Shown here piece by piece: positions 55,581-64,000 of a DNA stretch of 64,000 nucleotides (within the stretch, counting starts at the first letter, position 1; every line of letters begins with the position of its first letter). A program made the translations under genes and the position numbers. The notes beneath the pieces are model-generated. The model had not been told where the DNA came from. It did no database searches and saw only the letters and a list, made by a program, of their open reading frames with translations. The stretch is from Candidatus Peribacteria bacterium (GTDB lineage Bacteria; Patescibacteriota; Gracilibacteria; Peribacterales; Peribacteraceae). The stretch is taken from contig CP082927.1 of NCBI GenBank assembly GCA_023038255.1, positions 144,436 to 208,435 of the forward strand, in the 5' to 3' direction.

Positions 55581-56345
55581 ATGCGACGCATTGCACTCTC
55601 TCTGGCTGGCATCCTCTTTGCTTTTGCGACTGTGACAGGAGTCCGCGGATTTTTTGATCAGCTGGATTCCATGAGAGCGGAGCTGGCAGTCTGGCAGACC
55701 ACGCACGCCGCTGATTTCAGTGATCTCCTGAGTACGCTCGACAATCTCTCTGGTGGCACATTCAATGACGTTGCGGAAGGGGATTGGTTCAGTCCCTACG
55801 TTGCCACTGTCAGCGGATGGGGCGTGGTATCCGGCTACCGCGATGCAGAGGGTCGGCCGCTCGGACAGTTCGGTCCGGCAAACCCTGTCACCGTTGCGGA
55901 ACTTTTGAAAATGTCTTTCAAGGCTGCGCAAATTGATACTGCTACCTGCGGACTGGTTCCCCCGACACACAGTCAGGCAATCGGACACTGGGCGCAGGAA
56001 TTTGTGACGTGCGGCGAACAGATGAAGCTGCGTATTCTGCAGGACCCGAAACTATCCATCGACCGCAAGGCATCGCGTGCGGAAGTGGTTGCTGTTTTGA
56101 ATGATGTCTTCGGGGAAAATGTTCCGCCGCTTTACTCGAACTTCCGCGATACACAGGGGCACAAACTCGAGGCCGATATCGCCTATGCGTACACGAGAGG
56201 CGTGGTGTCCGGTGACAAAGACAGCAAGGGGATTGAGACCGGACTCTTCCGTCCGAACGATGCGATCAACCGTGCGGAAGTCGCAAAAATCATTTACGAA
56301 TGGACAAAGGTGCGGGTGAAAGAGGGGGTGACGGCGAAAGCATGA
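55581..56345 (+). CDS. Secreted SLH-domain protein
   Basis: 254 residues: signal peptide (MRRIALSLAGILFAFATVTG), a short helical spacer, then SLH-like repeats at about 60-250 (FNDVAEGDWFSPYVATVSGWGVVSGY; an unusual second repeat with GHWAQEFVTCGEQ; FRDTQGHKLEADIAYAYTRGVVSGD and RPNDAINRAEVAKIIYEW). It would attach to the wall polymer that also holds the S-layer protein. It has almost no other domain, so it may be an S-layer accessory or adaptor. Confidence 0.82.
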   Translation: MRRIALSLAGILFAFATVTGVRGFFDQLDSMRAELAVWQTTHAADFSDLLSTLDNLSGGTFNDVAEGDWFSPYVATVSGWGVVSGYRDAEGRPLGQFGPANPVTVAELLKMSFKAAQIDTATCGLVPPTHSQAIGHWAQEFVTCGEQMKLRILQDPKLSIDRKASRAEVVAVLNDVFGENVPPLYSNFRDTQGHKLEADIAYAYTRGVVSGDKDSKGIETGLFRPNDAINRAEVAKIIYEWTKVRVKEGVTAKA

Positions 56346-56421
56346 CGGGTTATGGGTTATGGGTTATGGGTTATGGGGAGGCTTGAAGTGGGTTATTGGT
56401 GATTGGTAATTGGTTATAGGG
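56343..56421. repeat. GGGTTATGGGTTATGG tandem repeat
   Basis: Four perfect GGGTTAT heptamers at the left end grade into GGTTATTGGTGATTGGTAATTGGTTATAGG. It lies between the SLH gene and the pseudouridine synthase gene. Confidence 0.75.
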
Positions 56422-56455
56422 GTCTTGAATAGCGGTTTGGTTCAAGAAAATGGGT

Positions 56456-56461
56456 TATACT
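56456..56461 (+). promoter_or_regulatory. -10 box of a predicted leaderless gene
   Basis: TATACT ends exactly 6 nt before ATG 56468. If the upstream ATG at 56450 were used, this box would be inside the coding sequence. Confidence 0.5.
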
Positions 56462-56467
56462 TTGAGT

Positions 56468-57181
56468 ATGTTGGAACGATTGCAAAAAATACTATCGGCT
56501 AGAGGCATCGCATCCCGGCGCAAGTCTGAGGAATACATCACCGCGGGGCTGGTGAAGGTGAACGGCAAGGTGGCGACACTGGGACAGAAGGCGGACCCGG
56601 AAGTGGATACGATTGAAGTGGACGGCAAAGTGATGAGTGAGCGTGCGGAGATGCTGTATTACGTGATCAATAAACCCGTCGGTATTGAGACGACGAACGC
56701 CACAAAAGAAGATCAGCAGACCGTGAAAGATCTGCTTCCCGAGAACCTGAAGGGGTTGATTGTGCCGGTTGGCAGACTCGATAAAGACAGCGGGGGATTG
56801 CTGCTGCTCACCAATGACGGCGTGCTCGCCTACCGCCTCACGCATCCGAAGTTTGATCATGAGAAAGAATATGAAATCGTTCTGTATGAACCGATCAAAG
56901 ACGGTGCACTCCAGAAAATCCGTGATGGTGTCATGATTGATGGATCGAAAACAAAACCTGCGCTCATCACACGGCTCGCACCCGACAGTTTCCGCATTAC
57001 GCTCACGGAAGGCCGCAACCGCCAGATCCGCCGCATGTGTCAGAAAGTGGGATCAACCGTGACGCAACTCACACGCATCCGCATTATGACGCTCACCGAT
57101 CCGCATCTGAAACCCGGGAAACTGCGGCAGCTGACCACTGCGGAGAAAGGGGCATTGTTGCAATCAGTAGGGCTGGAATAA
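56468..57181 (+). CDS. Pseudouridine synthase, RsuA/RluB family
   Basis: 237 residues. An N-terminal S4 RNA-binding domain (MLERLQKILSARGIASRRKSEEYI region) is followed by the catalytic domain with Asp in VGRLDKDSGGLLLLTNDG (near 100-117), HEKEYEIVLYEPI and LTEGRNRQIRRMCQKVG near 180. It isomerises uridine in rRNA; whether 16S (RsuA-like) or 23S (RluB-like) cannot be told. ATG 56468 begins at the S4 domain and lies 6 nt from the -10 box. Confidence 0.92.
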   Translation: MLERLQKILSARGIASRRKSEEYITAGLVKVNGKVATLGQKADPEVDTIEVDGKVMSERAEMLYYVINKPVGIETTNATKEDQQTVKDLLPENLKGLIVPVGRLDKDSGGLLLLTNDGVLAYRLTHPKFDHEKEYEIVLYEPIKDGALQKIRDGVMIDGSKTKPALITRLAPDSFRITLTEGRNRQIRRMCQKVGSTVTQLTRIRIMTLTDPHLKPGKLRQLTTAEKGALLQSVGLE

Positions 57182-57185
57182 GAAC

Positions 57186-57476
57186 TCAGACTTCACCGTT
57201 GCCATCCAGTATGCCACGCACTTTTGCGCAGATGCTGCGAACAATCATTTGCCGCACCATTTCCTGCGCAGGGTGTTTTTTCATTTGTAGAACTGCTCTC
57301 AGAAAAGCGGATTCATTTTCTGTGCGTAGTTGGAATAGTTCTGTATCTGTATCTGTCGGGTCACGTGCATCATCGGCATTCTTTTGTGTTCTTTGAAAGA
57401 TGTCACATATGCGCCTTTCCATACTGGCAATAGCTTCGGGGCTGGTGTCGGTGCTGATTTGAGAGATGGATTTCAT
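57186..57476 (-). CDS. Hypothetical protein (about 96 aa)
   Basis: Not recognised. Polar and helical (SPEAIASMERRICDIFQRTQ; AQEMVRQMIVRSICAKVRGI near the end). Several in-frame ATG codons exist; ATG 57476 is chosen as the first residue of the polar domain. It ends 4 bp from the convergent pseudouridine synthase gene and diverges from the beta-CASP gene. Confidence 0.5.
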   Translation of the reverse strand: MKSISQISTDTSPEAIASMERRICDIFQRTQKNADDARDPTDTDTELFQLRTENESAFLRAVLQMKKHPAQEMVRQMIVRSICAKVRGILDGNGEV

Positions 57477-57536
57477 GTGAAAGGAAGGGGAAGAGTATGA
57501 CATATATTTTGTAGTTTCCCAATCCACTCATATCTG

Positions 57537-57542
57537 TATCAT
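57537..57542 (+). promoter_or_regulatory. -10 box of a predicted leaderless gene
   Basis: TATCAT ends exactly 6 nt before ATG 57549, with no SD site between. Confidence 0.4.
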
Positions 57543-57548
57543 GCGCCC

Positions 57549-58949
57549 ATGAAGATCATCACACACGGCGCTGCGCGCGAAGTCACAGGCACTTGTCATG
57601 AACTGCAGGTAAACGGATACAGAATCCTTCTCGACTGCGGACTGTTTCAGGGAAAGCGCGAAGAATCATCGGTGAAAAATGCCACCTTTGCATTCAATCC
57701 TGCAGCAGATATTGACGCCCTGGTCCTGAGCCATGCACACATGGATCACGTCGGGCGTATTCCGCTTTTGTGGAAGAAAGGGTTCCGGAAGCCTGTGTAT
57801 TGCACCTATGCCACGAGAGATCTGTCCGAAGTGATGCTCGCGGACGGCGGCTACATTCAGGAGAAAGATGAAGAATTCCACTGCAAGCACCTGGCACAAT
57901 CCATGATGCAGTGCGATGGTCCGCTCTACACCCAGCAGGATGCGATGGATTGTATGGAGGTGTTTAAAGGCCAGAACTATAATCAGTGGTTCCAGGTGGT
58001 GCCGGGGGTGAAGGTCAAATTTATTGATGCCGGACACGTGCTGGGTGCCGCAATGGTGCTCATCGACGTGGAAGAGAACGGACAGACTCGCCACATTGCA
58101 TTCTCCGGAGATATCGGCAGAAACACGCTTCCTATTATCCGTGATCCGGCTGAGATGCCGCCGGTTGAACTGCTCATTTGTGAGTCGACCTACGGAAACC
58201 GCAATCACGAAGACCTTGCAACCGCAAAAGACCGCCTGAAAGAGATTGTTGCCAAAACAGCAGCGCGCGGCGGAAAACTGATCATCCCCGCATTTTCTCT
58301 CGAACGCACGCAGCAGCTTGTCTACGACCTCCACCTGCTGCACGACGCGAACGAAATGCCGCCGATTCCCATCATCATCGACTCCCCGCTGGCATCAAAA
58401 GTCACGGATGTCTTTATGAAGCACCCTGAGTGCTACGACCAGCTGATGTTCGATCAGTTCCTCGCACGCGCCCACAATCCGTTCCAGTTCTCACTGGTGC
58501 GTTACACGGAAGATGCGGAAGAGAGCAAGGCACTCAACGGCCGTCCGGGTCCGTATATCATCATGGCGGGTTCGGGTATGTGTGAGGCAGGACGTATCCG
58601 TCATCATCTGAAAAACGAGATTGAAGATCCTAAAAATACGGTGCTGGCAGTCGGCTTTATGGCCAAAGACACGCTCGGTGCGCGCATTGTGGATCCGACT
58701 GTGTTCGAAGTGAAAATCTTTGACCAGATGTATCGCAAAAAAGCGGAGATCCAATACATCGACGCCTACTCCGGACATGCCGGTATGGATGAGCTGGATG
58801 CGTATGTCCGCAATATTGATGGCCTGAAGAATGTCATTCTCGTGCACGGTGAAGCTGAGGCGATGGACGCATTCGCTGCGCGCATCAGAACATTCAAAAC
58901 AGGATGCACGGTGTATACGCCGGAGAAAGAAGAGGAGATAGAGGTATAA
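57549..58949 (+). CDS. Metallo-beta-lactamase/beta-CASP ribonuclease
   Basis: 466 residues of the CPSF/YSH1-like RNA-processing family. Zinc motif HAHMDHVGR is at 62-70 (His62, His64, Asp66, His67); further ligands lie in DAGHVLGAAM and FSGDIGRN. The beta-CASP insertion carries ESTYGNR and IPAFSLERTQQLVYDL, and the C-terminal motifs include IIMAGSGMCEAGRIRHHL and SGHAGMDEL. It probably cuts or trims RNA; it lacks the KH or extra domains of RNase J. A terminator follows. Confidence 0.93.
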   Translation: MKIITHGAAREVTGTCHELQVNGYRILLDCGLFQGKREESSVKNATFAFNPAADIDALVLSHAHMDHVGRIPLLWKKGFRKPVYCTYATRDLSEVMLADGGYIQEKDEEFHCKHLAQSMMQCDGPLYTQQDAMDCMEVFKGQNYNQWFQVVPGVKVKFIDAGHVLGAAMVLIDVEENGQTRHIAFSGDIGRNTLPIIRDPAEMPPVELLICESTYGNRNHEDLATAKDRLKEIVAKTAARGGKLIIPAFSLERTQQLVYDLHLLHDANEMPPIPIIIDSPLASKVTDVFMKHPECYDQLMFDQFLARAHNPFQFSLVRYTEDAEESKALNGRPGPYIIMAGSGMCEAGRIRHHLKNEIEDPKNTVLAVGFMAKDTLGARIVDPTVFEVKIFDQMYRKKAEIQYIDAYSGHAGMDELDAYVRNIDGLKNVILVHGEAEAMDAFAARIRTFKTGCTVYTPEKEEEIEV

Positions 58950-58967
58950 GAAAAGAATGTATCTGAA

Positions 58968-58994
58968 ATAGAGTGTCAACGACACTCTATTTTC
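58968..58994 (+). terminator. Terminator of the beta-CASP gene
   Basis: AATAGAGTGTC and GACACTCTATT form an 11-bp stem with a two-base loop and a T-run. Confidence 0.85.
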
Positions 58995-59021
58995 TGTGGC
59001 ATTTTCTTTGCCGGATTTCGC

Positions 59022-59027
59022 TATACT
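59022..59027 (+). promoter_or_regulatory. -10 box of the giant surface protein gene (leaderless)
   Basis: TATACT ends exactly 6 nt before GTG 59034. Confidence 0.5.
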
Positions 59028-59033
59028 CCGGGC

Positions 59034-62000
59034 GTGTCTCGCCTGTGGGTCCTAACCGGCGTCTCTGTTGTCGTAGTGTTGACTGTTCTTTCTGTATGGC
59101 AAACAAAAGAAAATTCTGCACCGCCACTTCTGGGCCAGGCAGCCTGTGCGTGGCCGATGGTGAATGGATGTCCTGCGGGTTATGGTGCGTGTAATGGGCG
59201 GCCGGATTGCTGTTGTGAATTGTGCGGAGAGGTAAATGGTTTATGCGGCGGACAGTGTGACCCGGGCCAGACGTGTGTGGGAACAGGAGTACCGGGCGCG
59301 CAAGCCTGTGCCTGTATGACAGCGCCGGGTGCATCTTCGACGGCATCCACTCCTTTGGGATCCAGCCAGGCAACAAGTACGCCCGGAAATTCATCGAGCA
59401 GTGCCATATTTATTCCGCCAGGATCATCCGCAAATCCCCCTGCGTCCTTCCCGGCAATGTCCTCGGCAAATCCACCGACATCCTCCCCGAATCCACCCGG
59501 ATCATCCGCTGCCAATTCTGCACCCACATCGAATCCTGCCGCATCATCCGCTGCCCCGCAGACATCATCAACCCCTGGCGGGTCTCAGGCATCCCAGGGG
59601 GCGTCCAGTGCGCCAGCAGGGTCATCTGCACAGGCACAATCTTCTACGGCCAATGCATCGCAAAGCAGCCGCGCGTCATCAACAGGAAACTCCTCAACCC
59701 AAAGCAGCCGCGCTTCATCCAGAGGGACATCGCAGGGGTCGTCTGTCACCTGTATACAACAGGGAAGAGGATGCGCTTCCTGCCGCAGTACCGGCTGTCT
59801 CCCGAATTGCCGCACTGCACCGGGCGGATCTATTGTCTGTACCGCAACCTGCGGGCCTGGTTCGTTCCAGCTGCAATACCCCGATGGAACCAGCTGCACA
59901 CCCTGTACGATCGAGCAGATGCTGAATGAACCGCCGATGTGTCCGGTGAGTGCGTCGTCTGCCGCGCAGTCATCGCGTTCATCCCGCGTGTCGTCGACAC
60001 CCGCATGTCCCGATCCGGGGCGTCGGTGTGCGGATTGTGTGCAGACACAGGTCTGTATTTGTAACAATGCAGAATGCTGGCCGATGGGTGCGTGGAATAA
60101 CTGTCCGAACTTTGCACCGGGCACATGTGGCAGCAGTAGATTCGGAGGACAGGGAGGAGCAATCTGCGGATACACACATCGTGACGGAACGCCGACGCCA
60201 TACGAATTCCCCGACAGAGCATCCTGCACGCCCTGCACCTCGCAGGAAGCGCAGGACCAGGCGGCGGCTTGTGCAGCAGCAAGCGGATCCACGGGTTCAG
60301 CCGGATCAAACGGAAGCGGGGCGTCAGGAGGAAACAATTCAGCCGGATCAAACGGGAGCAATGCGTCCAATACCTGTTTCCAACCGGGCGTGTCCTACAG
60401 GTGCGTGCAGGGGACGCCTTTTTGTTGCGGCAACACCCCGACCTGTCCGAATTGTGGTCCGAACGGGTGTATACAAACCTGTCCTACATCATCCGGAGGG
60501 TCTGCTGCCAGTAACGGGTCCAATGCATCCGGCGGAAGCAATGCCTCCGGCGGTTCAAATGGCAGCAATGGTTCGGGAGGTTCAAACGGAAGTAATGGGT
60601 CAGGCACATCGAACGGCAATACCTCAAACGCATCAGGAGGAAGCAATGGCTCCAGCGGCAGCAATGGTTCGGGAGGTTCAAACGGAAGTAATGGGTCAGG
60701 CACATCGAACGGCAATACCTCAAACGGTTCCAATGGCTCCGGTGGATCAAATGGTTCAAACGGCAGTGGAGGAAATACATCATCGCAGGGGCCGGGCTTC
60801 TGCTGCATCGGACTCTTCTGTGGCGGTCCTGTGATGGGTTGCACACATCCAAGCTGCAATGCATGTGCCCCCGCTGCATCATCCTCTTCCGGAGGAAGCA
60901 GGGCATCGGGCGGGAGTGCGGCATCAGCCTGCACCAATGTTCCTCCATATCTTCCATCGAACTGCACTATCCCGTCCGGCTTTACCTGTCCTGCCGGCGA
61001 AACGCCTTCCTGTGCCAATGAAGACGGAGATACGTGGTGCCGTGGCACAACGCCCTGCACACCGGAATGTATAACAACGACGCGTTGCAGCAATCAGTCT
61101 TCTGCAGGATCTGAAGGATCTACGGGATCCACATCATCCGATACCCCTCCTGTCTGTAATCCGCTTTCCTGTGGTGAGACGCTTGGTGGGACACGCTTCT
61201 GTCAGGAAGTGATCGGACTGCCTGTCTGTACGGTCATCGACGATCTGCCCTGTATTGCATGCTCCGATTATCCGTCGTCAGGCAGTTCATCGTCGAATGG
61301 AAATGGTGCATCGTCTGATGGAAATGGATCTGCCAGCAGTGCCAGTTCATCGTTCAATGCATGTCTGAGCATCTGCGGCAACGGTGGCCGCGAATGCAAT
61401 GAAGAATGCGATGATGGCAATACACGCAATGATGACGGCTGTAACGGCAGTTGTTACGTCGAAGGCGGATTCTGCGGAGATGGAATCATCCAGTCGCTCC
61501 GCGGTGAAAACTGCGAGCCGAATCTCACAGACCCATCGACTGATTGCAACGGCGACACCTGTCGTCTGATTACAATCGCGCCGCAGCCTCCCGTTTGTGG
61601 CAACAGCAGGCGTGAGGGAATGGAGGAATGTGATGACGGTAATCTGAATGGCGGCTTTAACAGTTTCTGCAATACATCCTGCAAGCGCACATCCGGTTAC
61701 TGCGGGAACGGTATTGTGGAATCGGGCCGCGGTGAAGACTGTGAACCGTCACTCGTGTCATCCGACGCGCCGCTTTCCTGTTCGTCATCCTGCAGGTATG
61801 ACTACTTTGTGAATGCGTCATCCGCTCCCGCGCTGATCCCGGATAGTCCGCAATGTGCAGGGAATGAATGCAGTCTGGGCGGATCTGATTTCTGTGGAAG
61901 TATGAGGTGCGAAGCCATCAGTGAATTGCCGTGTCTGCAATGTGTGGGTGGTGCCTGTTTCACTGATGCCGACTGTACAGATGGCGCCGTCTGCCGTGAT

Positions 62001-62552
62001 GGAGTCTGTATACTGTCTTTCACCCCCGGTGCAGATGGAGGAATTGCCCGATCGTCTGCTTCCTCGCGTTCGTCGCTCGTCTCATCATCCGCTGCCTCAA
62101 CGCCGCTCTTCGTAGCAATGGCCGGCTGTGGTAACGGAGAGTTGGGAGCGGGTGAACAGTGCGATGAGGGCAGAGAAAATTCATTACTCCCGAACGCCTT
62201 CTGTCGTCCGGATTGTACGTTTAGCCGCTGTGGCGATACGGTGATTGATGCGCCATTGGAAACATGTGACGACGGTTCACGGAACGGCCTTCTTGTCTCT
62301 GAGTGCAGCGCGTTCTGCCGCCTGGATCATTCTGCCCCCGGCGTTCTTCCTGCAACACTTATTGAATTGCCGTTCATGCCTGTATCAGGCTCCAATCAAA
62401 ATGGAACCACAACCGGTATCGGGGGGTCGGACAGTGTCTTTATACCCGGTTCACAGATGCCACCCAGTACAACAGCGTCCGGCCCTGCGACTGTTGCCAT
62501 TATGGCTGCCGGTGCTGCAGCGGGATATGCGTGGATGAGACGCAGGAGATAA
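59034..62552 (+). CDS. Giant Cys-rich, Ser/Gly/Asn-repeat surface protein with DUF4215-like repeats
   Basis: 1172 residues. Helix at about 4-20 (signal or anchor), a Cys-rich module (about 37-95), then Ser/Ala/Pro-rich linkers alternating with small Cys-rich modules; a (G)SNGS-type repeat region at about 410-590; and three DUF4215/Myxo-disulfide-like repeats at about 780-1110 (CNEECDDGNTRNDDGC; EGMEECDDGNLNGG; GAGEQCDEGREN). The C-terminus is a hydrophobic helix and basic end (VAIMAAGAAAGYAWMRRRR), like a membrane stop or sorting signal, but no LPXTG is seen. It probably forms a stalk-like cell-surface adhesin. It starts with GTG, predicted leaderless. Confidence 0.82.
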   Translation: MSRLWVLTGVSVVVVLTVLSVWQTKENSAPPLLGQAACAWPMVNGCPAGYGACNGRPDCCCELCGEVNGLCGGQCDPGQTCVGTGVPGAQACACMTAPGASSTASTPLGSSQATSTPGNSSSSAIFIPPGSSANPPASFPAMSSANPPTSSPNPPGSSAANSAPTSNPAASSAAPQTSSTPGGSQASQGASSAPAGSSAQAQSSTANASQSSRASSTGNSSTQSSRASSRGTSQGSSVTCIQQGRGCASCRSTGCLPNCRTAPGGSIVCTATCGPGSFQLQYPDGTSCTPCTIEQMLNEPPMCPVSASSAAQSSRSSRVSSTPACPDPGRRCADCVQTQVCICNNAECWPMGAWNNCPNFAPGTCGSSRFGGQGGAICGYTHRDGTPTPYEFPDRASCTPCTSQEAQDQAAACAAASGSTGSAGSNGSGASGGNNSAGSNGSNASNTCFQPGVSYRCVQGTPFCCGNTPTCPNCGPNGCIQTCPTSSGGSAASNGSNASGGSNASGGSNGSNGSGGSNGSNGSGTSNGNTSNASGGSNGSSGSNGSGGSNGSNGSGTSNGNTSNGSNGSGGSNGSNGSGGNTSSQGPGFCCIGLFCGGPVMGCTHPSCNACAPAASSSSGGSRASGGSAASACTNVPPYLPSNCTIPSGFTCPAGETPSCANEDGDTWCRGTTPCTPECITTTRCSNQSSAGSEGSTGSTSSDTPPVCNPLSCGETLGGTRFCQEVIGLPVCTVIDDLPCIACSDYPSSGSSSSNGNGASSDGNGSASSASSSFNACLSICGNGGRECNEECDDGNTRNDDGCNGSCYVEGGFCGDGIIQSLRGENCEPNLTDPSTDCNGDTCRLITIAPQPPVCGNSRREGMEECDDGNLNGGFNSFCNTSCKRTSGYCGNGIVESGRGEDCEPSLVSSDAPLSCSSSCRYDYFVNASSAPALIPDSPQCAGNECSLGGSDFCGSMRCEAISELPCLQCVGGACFTDADCTDGAVCRDGVCILSFTPGADGGIARSSASSRSSLVSSSAASTPLFVAMAGCGNGELGAGEQCDEGRENSLLPNAFCRPDCTFSRCGDTVIDAPLETCDDGSRNGLLVSECSAFCRLDHSAPGVLPATLIELPFMPVSGSNQNGTTTGIGGSDSVFIPGSQMPPSTTASGPATVAIMAAGAAAGYAWMRRRR
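60561..60726 (+). repeat. Exact 70-bp direct repeat, period 96 bp, inside the surface protein gene
   Basis: 60561-60630 and 60657-60726 are identical over 70 bp. They encode the same Gly/Ser/Asn/Thr-rich peptide. The exact identity, including third positions, points to recent duplication. Confidence 0.9.
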
Positions 62553-62555
62553 TGG

Positions 62556-62561
62556 TACACT
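62556..62561 (+). promoter_or_regulatory. Extended -10 box of the last surface protein gene
   Basis: TGGTACACT; TACACT ends exactly 6 nt before GTG 62568. It starts immediately after the stop of the preceding gene. Confidence 0.5.
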
Positions 62562-62567
62562 CCCACA

Positions 62568-64000
62568 GTGAACCGCTTCCGATCGCTGCTCAAAGAATAC
62601 GGCGTTCTCTCCCTCCTGTTTTTTCTGGCAGTGGGACTGACAGTGTTGCAGCGCATCGTTGTGCAGCAGAAGAATACAATCACGGCCCAGGTAGGAATCG
62701 GTGGCTCTTGTGCAACGAATACGGATTGTGCAGGCGGTGCACTTTGTATTGGCAGCAAATGTGGATCAGTCGATTTCAAAGCATTCGAGACATTGTGTAC
62801 CGGTCTGGGATACCAGTTCTATCTGTCGGAAGGATGTCATGACGGCATCAGTGGAAATGGAGCAACCGTGGAAGCGAAGGGCAGCAATAACAGAGATAAA
62901 ATTTTTGCCGTGTGTCAGGCGGTTGTGTGTCGAGAGCAAACATCCCCGGGTGTATATGGCCCATGGAAAGATAACAGCAGTTGTACCGCCAGTGATGCCC
63001 AGATTTCCTATACACCTGTCTGGTGGACGCAGGATCCTCCTTCTACTCCAACCAGTGGGGAAGCTGCATTGTATAATTTTTGCCAGACTAATAAGGGAAG
63101 TTATAGTTACGTAGGGTCCGGAGATGGAGGAAGGCCAATGTATTATTGCGGCGGCGGCGCAGGTGCTACGACTGATTATTTTGGAAATATCCCCGGAGGG
63201 TATTGCGGCTTTGCCATTTGTCCAAAGTCTTTGTGCAGCGATGGAAGTCAGATGACTATTCCCCAGGGGCAGCCAGTGCCGATTCGTATGGGATATGCAA
63301 ACGGATGTGCAATTCTTGCTCCGTATGATGCCGGTGGAAAGTTCCAGCCCACCGGACTCAATTGTTCCAGCGTCTTTACCGGCTGTACCACCAACTCGCA
63401 ATGCAGTGATGGCAATGCCTGTACCGATGATCTCTGTATTTCCGGACAATGTACAAACCCGAACAAGGCAGATGCCACCCCCTGTGGTCCTATGCCGACC
63501 GGGACCAACTGTGAGGAGGAGGAAAATGTCTGTCTGACAACAAACGGTGCCATTGCCTGTGTGACCAGACAGCGTACCGATTGCCGCTGTTTTGGAGGGC
63601 CGGGTTCATACAATCAGAAGGTTATTGCTTCCACGTTGGATCTTTCCCTCAACCGCAACACAGCGATGCTTGCAACGGCCGGCGCTTGTACCAACAATGA
63701 CACGACCAGCTGTAATTTTCCTGATAGCTGCAATAAAGTGGAGTATACAAACACCTGGTCCGGCCCCGGCTGTTGTGATGGAGGTGGCAGTAAAACCATG
63801 ATTCTCACCGCAGATCCCGGACAGAATTATGCGACTCTGAATTTTAATGATGCGTGTAACGGCCAGGGAACCGGTTCGAAACAGGTGCCCGTCTGTCCCT
63901 GCGCTGGCAGTTCCTCATCCGCCAATTCGTCCGGATCCTCCCGGTCCAGTACATCTTCCCGGTCCAGTGGGTCCTCCCGCTCCAGCACATCATCCAGAGG
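62568..64000 (+). CDS. Second Cys-rich, Ser-rich surface protein, partial (runs off window)
   Basis: An uninterrupted frame from GTG 62568 to the window end, 477 residues so far. It begins NRFRSLLKEYGVLSLLFFL with a membrane/signal helix at about 13-31, then GSCATNTDCAGGALCIGSKCG, a dickkopf/EGF-like Cys pattern also seen in surface proteins, several Cys pairs, CSDGNACTDDLCISGQCTNP, and finally a (SSRSS)n linker reaching the end. Start and architecture match the gene before it, so these are paralogous surface proteins in tandem. The rest, including any C-terminal anchor, is outside the window. Confidence 0.8.
   Translation, partial: MNRFRSLLKEYGVLSLLFFLAVGLTVLQRIVVQQKNTITAQVGIGGSCATNTDCAGGALCIGSKCGSVDFKAFETLCTGLGYQFYLSEGCHDGISGNGATVEAKGSNNRDKIFAVCQAVVCREQTSPGVYGPWKDNSSCTASDAQISYTPVWWTQDPPSTPTSGEAALYNFCQTNKGSYSYVGSGDGGRPMYYCGGGAGATTDYFGNIPGGYCGFAICPKSLCSDGSQMTIPQGQPVPIRMGYANGCAILAPYDAGGKFQPTGLNCSSVFTGCTTNSQCSDGNACTDDLCISGQCTNPNKADATPCGPMPTGTNCEEEENVCLTTNGAIACVTRQRTDCRCFGGPGSYNQKVIASTLDLSLNRNTAMLATAGACTNNDTTSCNFPDSCNKVEYTNTWSGPGCCDGGGSKTMILTADPGQNYATLNFNDACNGQGTGSKQVPVCPCAGSSSSANSSGSSRSSTSSRSSGSSRSSTSSR

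Overview
This 64 kb window looks like a chromosome segment of a small-genome bacterium of the Candidate Phyla Radiation (Patescibacteria), most like the Peregrinibacteria/Peribacteria. That placement is inference. It rests on an rRNA operon with a group I intron in 23S, a V/A-type ATPase, S-layer (SLH) proteins, Cys- and Ser-rich surface proteins with DUF4215-like repeats, sparse metabolism and many short orphan genes. TGA is used as a stop throughout, so the Gly-recoded code 25 does not apply. No 16S gene, CRISPR array, phage or transposase gene was seen.

Layout. 1-3.7 kb (minus): an envelope/repair operon of two glycosyltransferases, NAD(P)H-hydrate dehydratase and a partial PgeF. 3.7-6.7 kb (plus): cell wall genes (FtsQ-like, D,D-carboxypeptidase, LysM-M23 peptidase). 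6.7-8.6 kb: dispersed repeats, small membrane proteins, tRNA-Asp, a STAS regulator and a Cys-rich mini-protein. 8.7-17.3 kb: complete V-type ATPase operon in the order F-I-K-E-C-G-A-B-D, with sodium-type ligands in the K ring subunit. 17.4-19.8 kb: a second STAS protein, an HTH protein and malic enzyme. 19.8-25.4 kb (minus): fructose-bisphosphate aldolase, rnpA, yidC, gatC, gatA and an unknown gene. 25.4-31.4 kb: small orphan genes with strong Shine-Dalgarno (SD) sites and terminators, cysS, csrA and an AT-rich stretch. 31.4-35.8 kb: a large S-layer protein. 36-41.5 kb: FemX-like enzyme, superoxide dismutase, ferritin-like DUF892 protein, a TIM-barrel sugar isomerase/epimerase and three small SD-led genes. 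41.7-47.3 kb: rpoB with a histone-H1-like N-terminal tail and no rpoC beside it, then two ssb genes. 47.5-51.8 kb: promoter, attenuator-like leader, 23S rRNA with a 499-nt group I intron, and 5S rRNA. 51.8-64 kb: small genes, secreted acidic Ser/Thr-rich protein, Cache-domain histidine kinase, SLH protein, pseudouridine synthase, beta-CASP ribonuclease and two giant surface proteins, the last cut by the window end.

Gene expression appears to follow two modes. Many genes have a -10 hexamer ending exactly 6 nt before the start codon, which predicts leaderless mRNAs; inner genes of operons have pyrimidine-rich, SD-free leaders. In contrast STAS, CsrA and a set of small orphan genes have -35/-10 promoters, untranslated leaders and strong GGA-containing SD sites, so they may be a post-transcriptionally controlled set, possibly under the CsrA encoded here. 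The most unusual items are this split, a three-copy intergenic element whose three hairpins keep pairing despite sequence change, the RpoB tail, the 23S intron, and the competing hairpins upstream of 23S.
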